Origin: Oceanobacter mangrovi
GTDB lineage: Bacteria > Pseudomonadota > Gammaproteobacteria > Pseudomonadales > Oceanobacteraceae
DNA length: 64,000 nucleotides
Assembly: GCF_019740315.1 (NCBI RefSeq)
Contig: NZ_JAHXZR010000007.1
Location: forward strand, 62,001 to 126,000
Direction of reading: 5' to 3'
Numbering within the stretch: position 1 is the first letter of the stretch; every line of letters begins with the position of its first letter. Made by a program: the position numbers and the translations under genes. Below the pieces are notes generated by a model that did not search any database, was not told the origin of the DNA, and was given only the letters and a program-made list of their open reading frames with translations. Below, in pieces: positions 1 to 8,423 of this stretch.

Positions 1-238
1 CTTCATCGCCAAACACCAGCACGCCCTGATAGCTGGTTTGGCGAATCGCCCTGGCCATACGTTGCAGCCACTGCTGGGGAGTTGCTTGCGCACCAGCAGA
101 GCCTTCTTGAGAATTCTCGGGCGGTAACTGCGGCGAAGCAGAATTCGCCGCCTGATCGTCTCTTGGTTGGTTCCCGGCCTGCACTGTCGTGGCCTGCAAC
201 AACACCCACAAGGTACAACAGAGCCAGGCTAATCTCAC
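1..238 (-). CDS. rseB: Sigma-E regulatory protein RseB/MucB (5' part only)
   Basis: RseB is a periplasmic protein that binds the anti-sigma factor RseA and shields it from proteolysis until envelope stress. Only the first 79 codons are present; the gene runs off the left edge. I start it at a GTG that overlaps the rseA stop codon (GTGA), the usual coupling in rpoE-rseA-rseB operons. The reading begins MRLAWLCCTLWVLLQA, a plausible signal peptide, continues through a Pro/Gln/Ser-rich linker, and reaches QQWLQRMARAIRQTSYQGV, which resembles the start of mature RseB/MucB. An open reading frame in another frame covers the same bases but has no family resemblance. Position after rseA supports the call strongly; the domain itself is mostly off-window. 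Confidence 0.85.
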   Translation of the reverse strand, partial: MRLAWLCCTLWVLLQATTVQAGNQPRDDQAANSASPQLPPENSQEGSAGAQATPQQWLQRMARAIRQTSYQGVLVFGDE

Positions 239-921
239 TGCTGAGCTTCTCCTTCCTGCTCAAAGCTGGTCACCCGGGCATACGGCATCAGACCACGACC
301 ATTGTTAAGAGAGGCATTTTCACTGTGTTGCAGCACATATTCCTGCAACCGCTGCTGGGCATCGCGCAGCTCGGATTCAGACAACTGGCTGTCAGCCATC
401 GCTGCTGAGTCAGAGTTAGCCGCAACCAATTCAGCAGGCGCACTGGCTACCGTTGACATAACGGGCGCTGCCGCCGGAGCTGCATTGATCGTCACAGCAC
501 TGGCAACTTCGGTACCACCGGCAATCATGGATTCGTCAACAACCCGCACACCCAGCAAGACAGCCAGGGTCACGGATGCAGCAACCGCTCCAGAAGCAAT
601 CCAGCCATTTTTCCAGGAGGCCGAAATCTTGCGCTCTTCATCAGCAACGGCCGGTACTACGTCGGTTCCGACGACGGCAGCGGAGGAACGAGCCGGGACT
701 TCGTCCATCGGTTCACCATCGATAGCTTGCATGATGCCCTTTGACAGATCGACCGTCATGGCTTGCTCATCACGCAGCAAGGCCCCCATCAGCTGATAAC
801 GAGACCAACGCTCACGCAGCTCATCGTCTTCCTCAATCTGATTCAGAACACGGCGGACTTCCAGTTCGTCGGCTTCGCCGTCTACCAGAGCCGACAGGGA
901 TTCATTCATACGATCATTCAT
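235..921 (-). CDS. rseA: Anti-sigma-E factor RseA/MucA
   Basis: Inner-membrane anti-sigma factor that holds sigma-E (RpoE) inactive. The 228-aa protein begins MNDRMNESLSALVDGEADEL, the typical cytoplasmic sigma-binding start. Residues 1-75 form the N-terminal domain (LRERWSRYQLMGALLRDEQ), a single membrane segment lies near residue 115 (WIASGAVAASVTLAVLLGV), and an Ala-rich periplasmic part follows. An ATG eight codons upstream is possible, but GGAAAGG stands about 8 bases before the chosen ATG. It lies 20 bases after rpoE and overlaps rseB by 4 bases, so the three form one operon. Regulated proteolysis by DegS/RseP is known for the family but is not visible here. Confidence 0.93.
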   Translation of the reverse strand: MNDRMNESLSALVDGEADELEVRRVLNQIEEDDELRERWSRYQLMGALLRDEQAMTVDLSKGIMQAIDGEPMDEVPARSSAAVVGTDVVPAVADEERKISASWKNGWIASGAVAASVTLAVLLGVRVVDESMIAGGTEVASAVTINAAPAAAPVMSTVASAPAELVAANSDSAAMADSQLSESELRDAQQRLQEYVLQHSENASLNNGRGLMPYARVTSFEQEGEAQQ

Positions 922-941
922 CACTGTTACCTTTCCGACCG

Positions 942-1529
942 TCAAGCTGTAGCCACCAGCAGTGGCTGCATTTTTTTGTCTATCGCCTCACGCGCCCGGA
1001 AAATACGGGAGCGCACCGTGCCAATAGGACAGTCCATCGCCTCGGCAATTTCTTCGTAACTCAGGCCGTCCATCTCACGCAGGGTGATGGCCATACGCAA
1101 ATCTTCCGGCAAATCCTCGATTGCCTTGAACACCACCGCCTGCAGCTGGTCACGCTGCAGCAAGCCGTCCGGTGTATCAATATCCTTCATCGGGCTGTAG
1201 TCGCCAAAATACTCAGCATCGTCTGGATCAATGTCCTGGGTCGGGGTTTTACGTCCGCGACTGACAAGATGGTTTTTGGCGGTATTGACCGCAATACGGT
1301 ACATCCAGGTATAAAACGCACTTTCGCCACGGAAATTAGGCAGTGCCTTGTATGCCTTGACGAAGGCTTCCTGGGTAACGTCCTGAGCTTCTGCGAAATC
1401 AGAAATGAAACGACCAACCAGAGACAGAATTCGATGCTGATATTTCAGCACCAACAGATCAAAGGCACGCCGATCACCCTTCTGAACTCTTGCGACCAGT
1501 TGTCGATCCGTATTTGTGTGATCTGTCAT
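942..1529 (-). CDS. rpoE: RNA polymerase sigma-E factor RpoE/AlgU
   Basis: ECF sigma factor for the envelope-stress response. The 195-aa product begins MTDHTNTDRQLVARVQKGDR and shows sigma region 2 (FDLLVLKYQHRILSLVGRF, then DVTQEAFVKAYKALPNFRG) and region 4 (LREMDGLSYEEIAEAMDCP, then IGTVRSRIFRAREAI). Length matches E. coli RpoE and Pseudomonas AlgU (about 190 aa). I start at the ATG preceded by GGAACAAGG rather than at the far upstream ATG, which would add 32 unrelated residues. The gene is divergent from nadB, as in enterics and pseudomonads, and heads rpoE-rseA-rseB. A sigma-E-like promoter lies upstream, so it is probably autoregulated. Confidence 0.96.
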   Translation of the reverse strand: MTDHTNTDRQLVARVQKGDRRAFDLLVLKYQHRILSLVGRFISDFAEAQDVTQEAFVKAYKALPNFRGESAFYTWMYRIAVNTAKNHLVSRGRKTPTQDIDPDDAEYFGDYSPMKDIDTPDGLLQRDQLQAVVFKAIEDLPEDLRMAITLREMDGLSYEEIAEAMDCPIGTVRSRIFRAREAIDKKMQPLLVATA

Positions 1530-1614
1530 GCCTTGTTCCGACGCCTTTGTAGGCTGATTCTTCAATATTGCTGCGCTGGTCACTTTGCAGGCCCTCCATT
1601 GTGGCTTCAAAGTT

Positions 1615-1641
1615 TCAGACTGCAACCCCGTTGAAAAGTTC
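1615..1641 (-). promoter_or_regulatory. Sigma-E-type promoter of rpoE
   Basis: Read on the minus strand, GAACTTTTC is followed after a 15-base spacer (counted from GAACTT) by GTCTGA. This matches the known sigma-E consensus (GGAACTT, 15-16 bases, TCTGA) except for the first G. It lies about 85 bases upstream of the rpoE start codon, so the rpoE operon is probably autoregulated. Inference from motif only. Confidence 0.75.
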
Positions 1642-1720
1642 AGCGAATTTCCACAGTCATTGTTTCCGGGTGTGGTTGGCTGGCATTATAAGACGAATTA
1701 TCAGCAAACATCCTACAATC

Positions 1721-3346
1721 ATGAGCGAACACCTGACCTACGACGTCCTTATTATCGGCAGCGGTGCTGCTGGCCTGACACTGGCGCTGTCGCTGCCGGA
1801 GCACTGGCAGATTGCCGTGATCAGCAAGGAGCGACTCGACAGCGGTTCAACCCGCTGGGCCCAGGGCGGTGTTGCAGGTGTACTGGATGAAACCGACAGT
1901 ATTGATGCCCACGTCAACGACACCCTGGTGGCCGGTGCTGGCCTGTGTACGGAAAGCGCGGTGCGCTTTACCGTCGAAAACTCCGCCTCGGCCATCCAGT
2001 GGCTGATCGACATGGGCGTTCCCTTCACGCTGGACGGCATTGCCGAACAGGGTGGCGATCATCGTTATCATCTGACCCGCGAAGGCGGCCATAGTGCCCG
2101 TCGCATTATCCATGCTGCTGATGCCACCGGGCTGGCCATTTCGGCCACTTTGATTGAGCGTGCCAAAGAGCGTCCGAACCTGCATTTGCTGCATCAATAT
2201 ATCGCCGTCGACCTGATCACTCGCGACAAACTCGGGTTGGATGGCCAGGGTTGTGTTGGCGCTTATTTCCTCGATAAAACCACCCAGCAAGTGGTTTCCA
2301 TCACCGCCCGCGCCACCGCGCTGGCAACCGGTGGTGCCAGCAAGGTTTACCTCTACACCACCAACCCTGACACCGCTTCCGGTGACGGTATTGCGATGGC
2401 CTGGCGGGCGGGCTGCCGGGTCGCCAACATGGAATTCAACCAGTTCCATCCGACCTGTCTGTATCACCCGGTAACCAGTCCGTTCCTGATCAGCGAAGCG
2501 GTACGTGGTGAAGGCGGCAAGCTGCTGTTGCCGAATGGCGAACGTTTTATGGATGAGTTTGACGCCCGTGGGGAACTGGCCCCGCGCGACATCGTCGCCC
2601 GTGCCATCGACCATGAAATGAAACGTCTGGGGGCTGACTGTCTGTATCTGGATATCAGCCACAAACCGGCCGAATTTATTACCCAGCATTTCCCGACCAT
2701 TCACGAGCACTGTTTGCAGCTCGGCATTGATATCACCAAGGAACCGATTCCGATCGTCCCAGCATCTCACTACACCTGCGGTGGCGTCGTAACGGACAAC
2801 TTTGGCCGAACGGATATTCAGGGTCTCTATGCAGTTGGCGAAACCGCCTGTACAGGTTTGCATGGTGCCAACCGCCTGGCGTCCAACTCGTTGCTGGAAT
2901 GTCTGGTGTACGCTCGTTCGGCCGCAGCCCACATCAATGAAATGCTCGACTCTGCCAAGCCGATTCCAGACGTACCTCCCTGGGATGCCAGCCTGGTAAC
3001 GGACTCCGACGAAGACGTGGTGATTTCCCACAACTGGGAAGAATTACGCCGCTTTATGTGGGACTACGTTGGTATCGTACGCACCACCAAACGCTTGCTG
3101 CGCGCCCAGCACAGAGCCCAGTTGCTGCGTCAGGAAATCCAGGAGTTCTATCGTAATTACCGCATCACTGCGGACTTGCTGGAGTTACGGAATCTGGTTG
3201 ATGTTGCCGATATCATTATTCGATCAGCACTGACCCGCAAGGAAAGCCGCGGCCTCCACTACAGCCGCGATTACCCGGATGCGCTGCCACGGGCCTTTGA
3301 TACCGTCATGACCACCAAGCGCCAGAATGAATTGGGCGAACTCTGA
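1721..3346 (+). CDS. nadB: L-aspartate oxidase
   Basis: FAD enzyme oxidising L-aspartate to iminoaspartate, first step of de novo NAD synthesis. The 541-aa protein begins [19 protein letters not shown] with the FAD dinucleotide fold (GSGAAG), then has [26 protein letters not shown], and the substrate/FAD region [16 protein letters not shown] with [20 protein letters not shown]. The C-terminal helical domain of the succinate dehydrogenase/fumarate reductase flavoprotein family is present (residues about 430-540). The open frame extends upstream but that stretch has no family resemblance, and this ATG gives the usual length. Divergent from rpoE, convergent with ygfX by one base. Confidence 0.97.
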   Translation: MSEHLTYDVLIIGSGAAGLTLALSLPEHWQIAVISKERLDSGSTRWAQGGVAGVLDETDSIDAHVNDTLVAGAGLCTESAVRFTVENSASAIQWLIDMGVPFTLDGIAEQGGDHRYHLTREGGHSARRIIHAADATGLAISATLIERAKERPNLHLLHQYIAVDLITRDKLGLDGQGCVGAYFLDKTTQQVVSITARATALATGGASKVYLYTTNPDTASGDGIAMAWRAGCRVANMEFNQFHPTCLYHPVTSPFLISEAVRGEGGKLLLPNGERFMDEFDARGELAPRDIVARAIDHEMKRLGADCLYLDISHKPAEFITQHFPTIHEHCLQLGIDITKEPIPIVPASHYTCGGVVTDNFGRTDIQGLYAVGETACTGLHGANRLASNSLLECLVYARSAAAHINEMLDSAKPIPDVPPWDASLVTDSDEDVVISHNWEELRRFMWDYVGIVRTTKRLLRAQHRAQLLRQEIQEFYRNYRITADLLELRNLVDVADIIIRSALTRKESRGLHYSRDYPDALPRAFDTVMTTKRQNELGEL

Positions 3347-3347
3347 T

Positions 3348-3767
3348 TCAAACCTCACCATATAAGGCACGTTTGAGCGCCTTGAAATGTGCAGCCGAAA
3401 CACAACTGGCCTGGCGAATCAGCAGTATTTGCCAGGGCCAGTGACCATACCGCAACAGCAACAGGTGCTGCCGCCGAACACTGCCCGCGCGCCAAACCAC
3501 ATTGCGTACACGGCCATTGGCCCATTGTAATTGCCACAGCGGCCGGGATGGTTCCGAGGGGTCCGGCAACAACCGGATCATGATGATTTGACGTTGGACA
3601 GATTGATAAAAAACGCCAGCCATTAACGGCAAAGCCAGCAGCCATGCCCAACTGCCGAAGCAATAAAGCAATATCAGCTCAACCAGGAACAAGGCAGCCA
3701 GATCCAGTCCAAACTGACCGGCAGACTGCCACAAGCGCCACTCAGGTGCGTTTGGTTGATCGGGCAT
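3348..3767 (-). CDS. ygfX: YgfX/CptA family inner-membrane protein
   Basis: Small membrane protein of the YgfX (DUF1434) family, 139 aa. Two membrane segments are visible near residues 20-60 (DLAALFLVELILLYCF and WAWLLALPLMAGVFYQ), followed by a basic cytosolic part with WQLQWANGRVRNV and a hydrophobic LLLLRYGHWPWQILLI stretch. It starts 26 bases inside the end of sdhE, so translation is probably coupled. In E. coli YgfX has been described as a toxin (CptA) acting on FtsZ/MreB, with SdhE as its proposed partner; that role is disputed. The pairing with sdhE and position beside nadB is conserved across gammaproteobacteria. Confidence 0.8.
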   Translation of the reverse strand: MPDQPNAPEWRLWQSAGQFGLDLAALFLVELILLYCFGSWAWLLALPLMAGVFYQSVQRQIIMIRLLPDPSEPSRPLWQLQWANGRVRNVVWRAGSVRRQHLLLLRYGHWPWQILLIRQASCVSAAHFKALKRALYGEV

Positions 3768-4005
3768 GCTCCAGCACCAGATTGACGATCCGTTGCAGAT
3801 CGGCGTTATCCGGTACTACACGCTCCAGAAACCAGGCGAACAAATCCGTATCTTCTTCTTCCAGCAACTGCTGGTAACGCTGTTTGTCCGCTTCGTCCAG
3901 ACCGCTATAAGCCTGTTCAACAAAGGGCACCAGCAACACGTCCAGCTCCAGCATGCCACGGCGGCTGTGCCACCAGAGTTTCTTTACTTCAGTATTTTCG
4001 CTCAC
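3742..4005 (-). CDS. sdhE: FAD assembly factor SdhE (YgfY/CptB)
   Basis: Small cytosolic protein that promotes covalent FAD attachment to the succinate dehydrogenase flavoprotein. The 87-aa product carries the family signature RRGMLELD (canonical RGxxE, residues about 15-22) followed by the conserved Asp/Leu-rich helices (QQLLEEEDTDLFAWFL). Length is typical (about 85-90 aa). It is first of a two-gene operon with ygfX, overlapping it by 26 bases, and is preceded by GGAG (minus strand GAGAGGAGACC). It has also been called antitoxin CptB in the disputed CptAB pair. Confidence 0.92.
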   Translation of the reverse strand: MSENTEVKKLWWHSRRGMLELDVLLVPFVEQAYSGLDEADKQRYQQLLEEEDTDLFAWFLERVVPDNADLQRIVNLVLEHARSTKRT

Positions 4006-4130
4006 AGGGGTCTCCTCTCGATGGCGGCATTATAGCGCGACAAGTGGTTGAATTTAATCCGCTCAGGGCATATATGGGGTAACAGAGGGGATGAGACACA
4101 ATCGCAACGGCTTAAGCCATCGGAGACATT

Positions 4131-5000
4131 ATGACTATTCCAGCGACACAGGAAGCATTTGGCTTACTGGTCATCAAGGGCCCGGACGCCAGCAAACTGC
4201 TGCAAGGCCAGTTCACCTGTAACGTTAACAGCATGACCAACGAACAGTGGCAACTGGGTGCCTGCTGCACTGCTAAAGGCCGTATGGTGTCCAACTTCGT
4301 CATCGCCCGCCACGACGACTGCTTTTACCTGCGCCTGAGCCAGAGCGTGCTGCCAATCCTGCAAAAGCACCTGGCCAAATACGCCGTTTTCTACAAGGTC
4401 AATATCGAAGCCAGCAGCAGCCCGGTGTGCCTGATTGCACGCCCGGCTCTGTCCGGGACTGAACAGGCGTTTGAGTGGAAGGAACAATCTGCCACCCTCT
4501 ATTGGCCAGATGGTCTGGCCGAATACTGGGCTTTCGACGGCCAGCTGCCAGCGGAGCCGCAACTGAGCGCTGACGACTGGCAGCAGGCCGACATCAAGGC
4601 TGGCCGGGTGTGGGTTTGTGAGGCTACCAGTGAACACTGGATTCCGCAGCATGTTGGCTGGGACAAGGCCGGTGGTGTCAGCTTTAACAAAGGCTGCTAC
4701 ACAGGTCAGGAAGTGGTTGCGCGGGTGCAATACCTTGGCAAAGCCAAAAAACAGCTGGTGCTGTTATCCAGTGCCGCTGCCCCAGCCAGCGCTCCCGAAT
4801 TATTGGCCGCAGTGACCAGCCCGACCACCGCCAAAGCGGTTGGCGAACTGGCCAGCTGGAATGGTCAGACCGGTCTGGCGGTGTTTAACAATGCGCCGGA
4901 AGAAACCAGCGCTGCGTTCAGCGTTGCCGAACAGGCGTTCGAAGTTGCAGTAGAAGCGCTTGAAGAAACGGCCGAAGCCGCTGCCGAAACAGAAGCCTGA
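4131..5000 (+). CDS. ygfZ: tRNA-modifying/Fe-S maintenance protein YgfZ
   Basis: Folate-dependent protein of the GcvT-like YgfZ/Iba57 family, which supports activity of certain Fe-S enzymes such as MiaB. The 289-aa sequence has the N-terminal GcvT-like region (VIKGPDASKLLQGQFTCNV, residues about 14-32) and the diagnostic motif KGCYTGQEVVARVQYLGKAK near residue 190, whose Cys is the family's key residue. The C-terminus ends in a Glu/Ala-rich tail unusual in length. The gene is divergent from sdhE with a short intergenic region and faces the convergent CoA hydrolase-like gene. miaB is also in this window, at 58.4 kb. Confidence 0.94.
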   Translation: MTIPATQEAFGLLVIKGPDASKLLQGQFTCNVNSMTNEQWQLGACCTAKGRMVSNFVIARHDDCFYLRLSQSVLPILQKHLAKYAVFYKVNIEASSSPVCLIARPALSGTEQAFEWKEQSATLYWPDGLAEYWAFDGQLPAEPQLSADDWQQADIKAGRVWVCEATSEHWIPQHVGWDKAGGVSFNKGCYTGQEVVARVQYLGKAKKQLVLLSSAAAPASAPELLAAVTSPTTAKAVGELASWNGQTGLAVFNNAPEETSAAFSVAEQAFEVAVEALEETAEAAAETEA

Positions 5001-5007
5001 TCGTTGC

Positions 5008-6123
5008 TTATCCCTTCTCAAGATCCGCCAGCGGATGATGGTCCGCCCGCCACGGCGACGCCATCAGCTGATCCAGCCAGTGTTGAGGCACACTGGCCGG
5101 GTTGGCATGTTGCCACACCGGCTGGCGGTCCTTGTCGATTACCATGGCGCGAATGCCTTCAATCAAATCCGGATGCCGACAAGCCTGCCAGGCCATGTCC
5201 AGATCCATCCGGGTAACTTCATAAATGGTCATATTGGCTCCCAGCGCCAGCTGCTTTTCAGCCAACCGGACCGTTGCCGGGCAACCCTGATGAAAACTGT
5301 CCAGCCCTTGCTGAATCCAGCCAATACCTGCCTGGCACGGCAAACTCAGGTGTTCGTCAAACTCTTCCATCAAAGCGCGGATCTCAGTACGTGACGACTG
5401 CCAGTCACTGACGGGCATTTCACTTTCCGGCAGCTGGGCCGCCCGCAGCAACTGACGTACCTTGAGATGATTGGCAGGCAGATGTTCAGACCAATCCTGC
5501 TGACGCAACTGTTGCAATAACTCCGGCCACTGCGACTGACCAACACAATAATCAGCCAGCCCCTGTGGAATAGCGTCGGTGGCGTTAAGCGGTGAGCCGG
5601 TAATCGCCAACCAATGACCTAACGGCTGTTCCATGCGAGCCAGATACCAGGCCCCCAATACATCCGGAAACAGACCAATTTTGACTTCAGGCCAGGCCAG
5701 TTTGGCGGATGTACAAACCACCCGGTGGCTACCAGTCAGAAACAGCCCTAGTCCACCGCCCATGATCAGGCCATGACCCAGAGTAATCAGCGGCTTGCCA
5801 AATTTATGCAGCTCGGTATTGGAACGATACTCCTGCTCGAAATAGTCATCAGCACCAGCAACACCACTATCCGTTTGGCCGGTAATACTCTGGTAGAGGT
5901 CTCGAATATCGCCGCCACAACTGAAACAACGGCCACTGCCTTGCACCACCACCGCAGCAATCTTTGGACTTTGCTGCCAGCGCCGCAGCCGCTGACGAAT
6001 GGATTTCACCATCTCAAAGTTGAGCGCGTTGAGCGCAGCATCACGATCAAGCGTGATCAGGCCTATGCGATAGCCCTTGCGGGCAGACAACAATTCAAAC
6101 GTCACCAGGTCGGACTGTTTCAA
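5008..6123 (-). CDS. Enoyl-CoA hydratase/isomerase family protein, 3-hydroxyisobutyryl-CoA hydrolase type
   Basis: Crotonase-fold enzyme of the branch that hydrolyses 3-hydroxyisobutyryl-CoA in valine degradation. Visible landmarks are RDAALNALNFEMV (residue about 25), the oxyanion-hole regions CFSCGGDIRDLY and LGHGLIMGGGLGLFL, and the branch signature WPEVKIGLFPDVLGAWYLA. The long C-terminal helical part (to 371 aa) also fits this branch rather than plain hydratases (about 260 aa). No ATG fits: upstream ATGs would overlap the divergent next gene, so I use a TTG preceded by GGGGAAAAGG. No other valine-catabolic gene is adjacent, so the true substrate is uncertain. Confidence 0.82.
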   Translation of the reverse strand: MKQSDLVTFELLSARKGYRIGLITLDRDAALNALNFEMVKSIRQRLRRWQQSPKIAAVVVQGSGRCFSCGGDIRDLYQSITGQTDSGVAGADDYFEQEYRSNTELHKFGKPLITLGHGLIMGGGLGLFLTGSHRVVCTSAKLAWPEVKIGLFPDVLGAWYLARMEQPLGHWLAITGSPLNATDAIPQGLADYCVGQSQWPELLQQLRQQDWSEHLPANHLKVRQLLRAAQLPESEMPVSDWQSSRTEIRALMEEFDEHLSLPCQAGIGWIQQGLDSFHQGCPATVRLAEKQLALGANMTIYEVTRMDLDMAWQACRHPDLIEGIRAMVIDKDRQPVWQHANPASVPQHWLDQLMASPWRADHHPLADLEKG

Positions 6124-6198
6124 ACCTTTTCCCCAAAGCCAGCTAACAAAACGCCCTGATGGTACACTCGTCAGCAATCTGACACAGCCTACCTTGAT

Positions 6199-6873
6199 AT
6201 GATTTATCTGTTCACGCTTCTGATTGTAGTTGGCGCCACTGCGGCTCTCTGGTGGTTGCTGACGGTAACCCAAAGCCCGCGCGGACGAGCCTTACGGCAA
6301 TTGGCCGACCAGCTGGGGGCCGAGTATCGGCAATATGCGGCGCTGGATCTGGACGTCCGTCAGGCCGGTTTTGATCTGGTGCACCAGAGCCAGATCCGTC
6401 ATGGCCGTCACCAGTTGCATGGACTACAACAGCAGCGGACTTTCAAGATCCTTGATCTGCCGACGATTGAGCAGCAAGGCATTCTGGAGCAAACATTGAT
6501 CATTCTGGATTGCCAACAATCCCATTGTGGCGATTTCAGCCTGCAGGTCCGCAAGCGGCGTAATCGGTCCGATCATTTTGTGGATGAGCAACCAACCGCT
6601 CTGAAAGATATTCTCCGGCAGGAGTTGCCAGCGGAACTTAATGGTTATCGGGTACGGGCCGCCAAGCCCCATGCACTGGAGATTCAATTACTGCGACCTT
6701 TGGCGGAATGGCTGCAACAGCATCCGGATACCTGTATCGAGCTGCGCCACCCGCTGCTGCTGATCTACAAACCAGCCACCCTGCTGGAACCCGATAGCCT
6801 GCTATATGCGCTGCAGCAATCCATCACGCTGGCCGAGCGAATTGAACATCACGCTCATAATCATGCGGAATAA
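6199..6873 (+). CDS. Membrane-anchored hypothetical protein
   Basis: I do not recognise this 224-aa protein. It opens with one hydrophobic segment (residues 2-22, IYLFTLLIVVGATAALWWLL), so it is likely anchored in the inner membrane with a soluble remainder. The rest is Gln/Leu-rich (HQLHGLQQQRTFKILDLP) with no catalytic motif I can see, and ends in a His-rich tail (HHAHNHAE). It stands alone between the divergent CoA hydrolase-like gene and a terminator/repeat region. Codon use looks native. Function unknown. Confidence 0.7.
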   Translation: MIYLFTLLIVVGATAALWWLLTVTQSPRGRALRQLADQLGAEYRQYAALDLDVRQAGFDLVHQSQIRHGRHQLHGLQQQRTFKILDLPTIEQQGILEQTLIILDCQQSHCGDFSLQVRKRRNRSDHFVDEQPTALKDILRQELPAELNGYRVRAAKPHALEIQLLRPLAEWLQQHPDTCIELRHPLLLIYKPATLLEPDSLLYALQQSITLAERIEHHAHNHAE

Positions 6874-6888
6874 ATCACGAGTAATAAA

Positions 6889-7093
6889 AAAGCCGCTCAC
6901 CGGGAGAAATGTCAGTCAGTTAAGAAGAAATCGTTGAAAATAACGTCGTTCCGGACGAGCCTGCGAGATCCAGAATCCATACGGCGATGAAAAATTCACC
7001 GCCGGATGGATCCTGCATCGCTGCGCGTCCAGGATGACCAATTATATTCGTCGACACCTTAACTGACCGGCATTACTCACAAGGAGCGGCTTT
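6889..7093 (-). terminator. Rho-independent terminator with a repeat element in its loop
   Basis: The perfect 10-base arms AAAGCCGCTC (6889-6898) and GAGCGGCTTT (7084-7093) are complementary. Read leftward, the second arm runs into six T, giving a terminator for the TPR/TonB operon. The 185 bases between the arms hold the palindromic repeat annotated separately, so the loop is unusually long. Confidence 0.65.
6909..7073 (+). repeat. MITE-like palindromic repeat, copy 1
   Basis: A 165-bp non-coding element with terminal inverted repeats (ATGTCAGTCAGTTAAG at the left; CTTAACTGACCGGCAT at the right, 14 of 16 matching). Its centre is a second palindrome, ATCCATACGGCG against CGCCGGATGGAT. A clearly homologous copy in the opposite orientation lies at 43232-43408. 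No open frame is present. It resembles non-autonomous transposon derivatives or dispersed palindromic repeats. No flanking target duplication is obvious. Confidence 0.75.
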
Positions 7094-7123
7094 CGATTGC
7101 CGGATCAGCCAATCTTTACGTCT

Positions 7124-8422
7124 TCAGGAAGAAGCAGCCATGTATTCACGACGCTTTTCTTCACCTTCGATGTAATCGATCCACTGAGATGAAGTCTTGG
7201 AGGCTTCATCGTATTTGCCAGCCTGAGCGAAGGCTGCCTTGGCATCCTTCAGCTCATTCATGTTGAACAACACCAGTCCCTTGAGGATCAGCGCCGAAGA
7301 TTCCTTCGTCAGCCCGCCTTTGGCAATCGCATGGTTGACGTTCTTCAGTGCCAGATCCCATTCCTGTCGTTCGGTGTGGATCTGTGCCAGCTTGAAGTAG
7401 TCACTGCCCTTGCCGGACAGTTCGGCGGCCTTGGTCATTACCACAATCGCCTTGTCGTACTCTTTCGCCAGCATCCAGGCATCACCCAACAGCGACATAT
7501 TGCGAGCGTCTTCCTTGATCACTCCCTGCTTGATACCGCCTTCAATGATATCGGCCGCCTTGTAGGGAATTTCCTGGCCCAACAACGCCTGGGCGTAGTT
7601 CACCAGTTCACTTTCCTTGGTCAGCATATGCTGTTCAAAAGCGGTTTCCAGGGTTGCCAGCTCACGCTTTGGCTGACCCAGTTCGGAATACACGGCTGCC
7701 AGCTGGACCCAGTACTGGGACTTCGGATACAGGGTTGCCAGGTCTTGCAGACAGCGCGCCAGATTGTTGAAGTCCTTGTTCTGGTAATACACCGCCCGTT
7801 CCAGCATCAGCCAGTTTTCACGCGGTACATTGCCCTGCTTTTTGACCATCGCAATGGCCGTCTTCACATCCGGCAAGGCCTTGTTGTATTGCTCGATCTG
7901 GAAGTATATCTGGGCACGCAGCACGTAGGCTTCGGCACCCGGCTCTTCCACAATGGCAAACCACTTGTTCAGAGGAACCAGTGCCTGCTTGTAGTTTTCC
8001 TGGATCAGGTACAACTTGGCCAGACTGTACAGCGTGGTCTGCTCCAGGCTTTCCGGGATATTCTCGACTTTCAGAACTTCCTCATACGCCTTGGCAGCCC
8101 CCTTGTAGTCTTCCTGATTGAAGTGGACGTAGGCGACCATATTGTAGGTCATCGCCGTTTCGTAAGAGTTACGACGAATCTTTTCCATGTCCTGCAGGGC
8201 TTCCATCGCCTCTGCATACTTCTTCTGGTCCGCCAGTTCGCGAGCAGCATCCAGCTTTTTGTAGATCTGCGGGCGCATGGTCGCCGAGCGCTTTACCCGT
8301 TTATTGTCAGTGGCAGACGAGTCCGGCTTGTCCGCCGCCTGCGCTGACTGGGCACCCGGTCCAATGCAGGACAACGTGAATACCATCAGGCTGGCACTCA
8401 ACATAGCCATTGGTTTTTTCAT
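7124..8422 (-). CDS. TPR-repeat protein of the TonB2-type operon
   Basis: A 432-aa exported tetratricopeptide-repeat protein. The signal segment is MKKPMAMLSASLMVFTLSC followed by IGPGAQSAQAADKP; the Cys could be a lipobox Cys, but the match is poor, so it may simply be periplasmic. TPR-like helices run from about residue 50 to 410 (AMEALQDMEKIRRNSYETA, AAKAYEEVLKVENIPESL, ALKNVNHAIAKGG). I start at the ATG preceded by GGGAG, two bases after the tonB stop. TPR partners close many TonB2 gene sets and are thought to organise the TonB complex or its receptors. It is the last gene of the operon, before a terminator. Confidence 0.85.
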   Translation of the reverse strand: MKKPMAMLSASLMVFTLSCIGPGAQSAQAADKPDSSATDNKRVKRSATMRPQIYKKLDAARELADQKKYAEAMEALQDMEKIRRNSYETAMTYNMVAYVHFNQEDYKGAAKAYEEVLKVENIPESLEQTTLYSLAKLYLIQENYKQALVPLNKWFAIVEEPGAEAYVLRAQIYFQIEQYNKALPDVKTAIAMVKKQGNVPRENWLMLERAVYYQNKDFNNLARCLQDLATLYPKSQYWVQLAAVYSELGQPKRELATLETAFEQHMLTKESELVNYAQALLGQEIPYKAADIIEGGIKQGVIKEDARNMSLLGDAWMLAKEYDKAIVVMTKAAELSGKGSDYFKLAQIHTERQEWDLALKNVNHAIAKGGLTKESSALILKGLVLFNMNELKDAKAAFAQAGKYDEASKTSSQWIDYIEGEEKRREYMAASS

Positions 8423-8423
8423 G

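Noticed and set aside
3-263. An 86-aa reading frame on the minus strand at the left edge
   Set aside because: It is out of frame with the RseB reading that begins at the GTG overlapping the rseA stop; only that other frame looks like RseB.
1847-3031. A 394-aa antisense frame opposite nadB
   Set aside because: Shadow of nadB; Gly/Val/Arg-rich composition without any family motif.
3348-4005. Calling sdhE-ygfX a toxin-antitoxin system
   Set aside because: The CptAB claim is disputed, and the genes are conserved housekeeping neighbours of nadB; noted only as an alternative.
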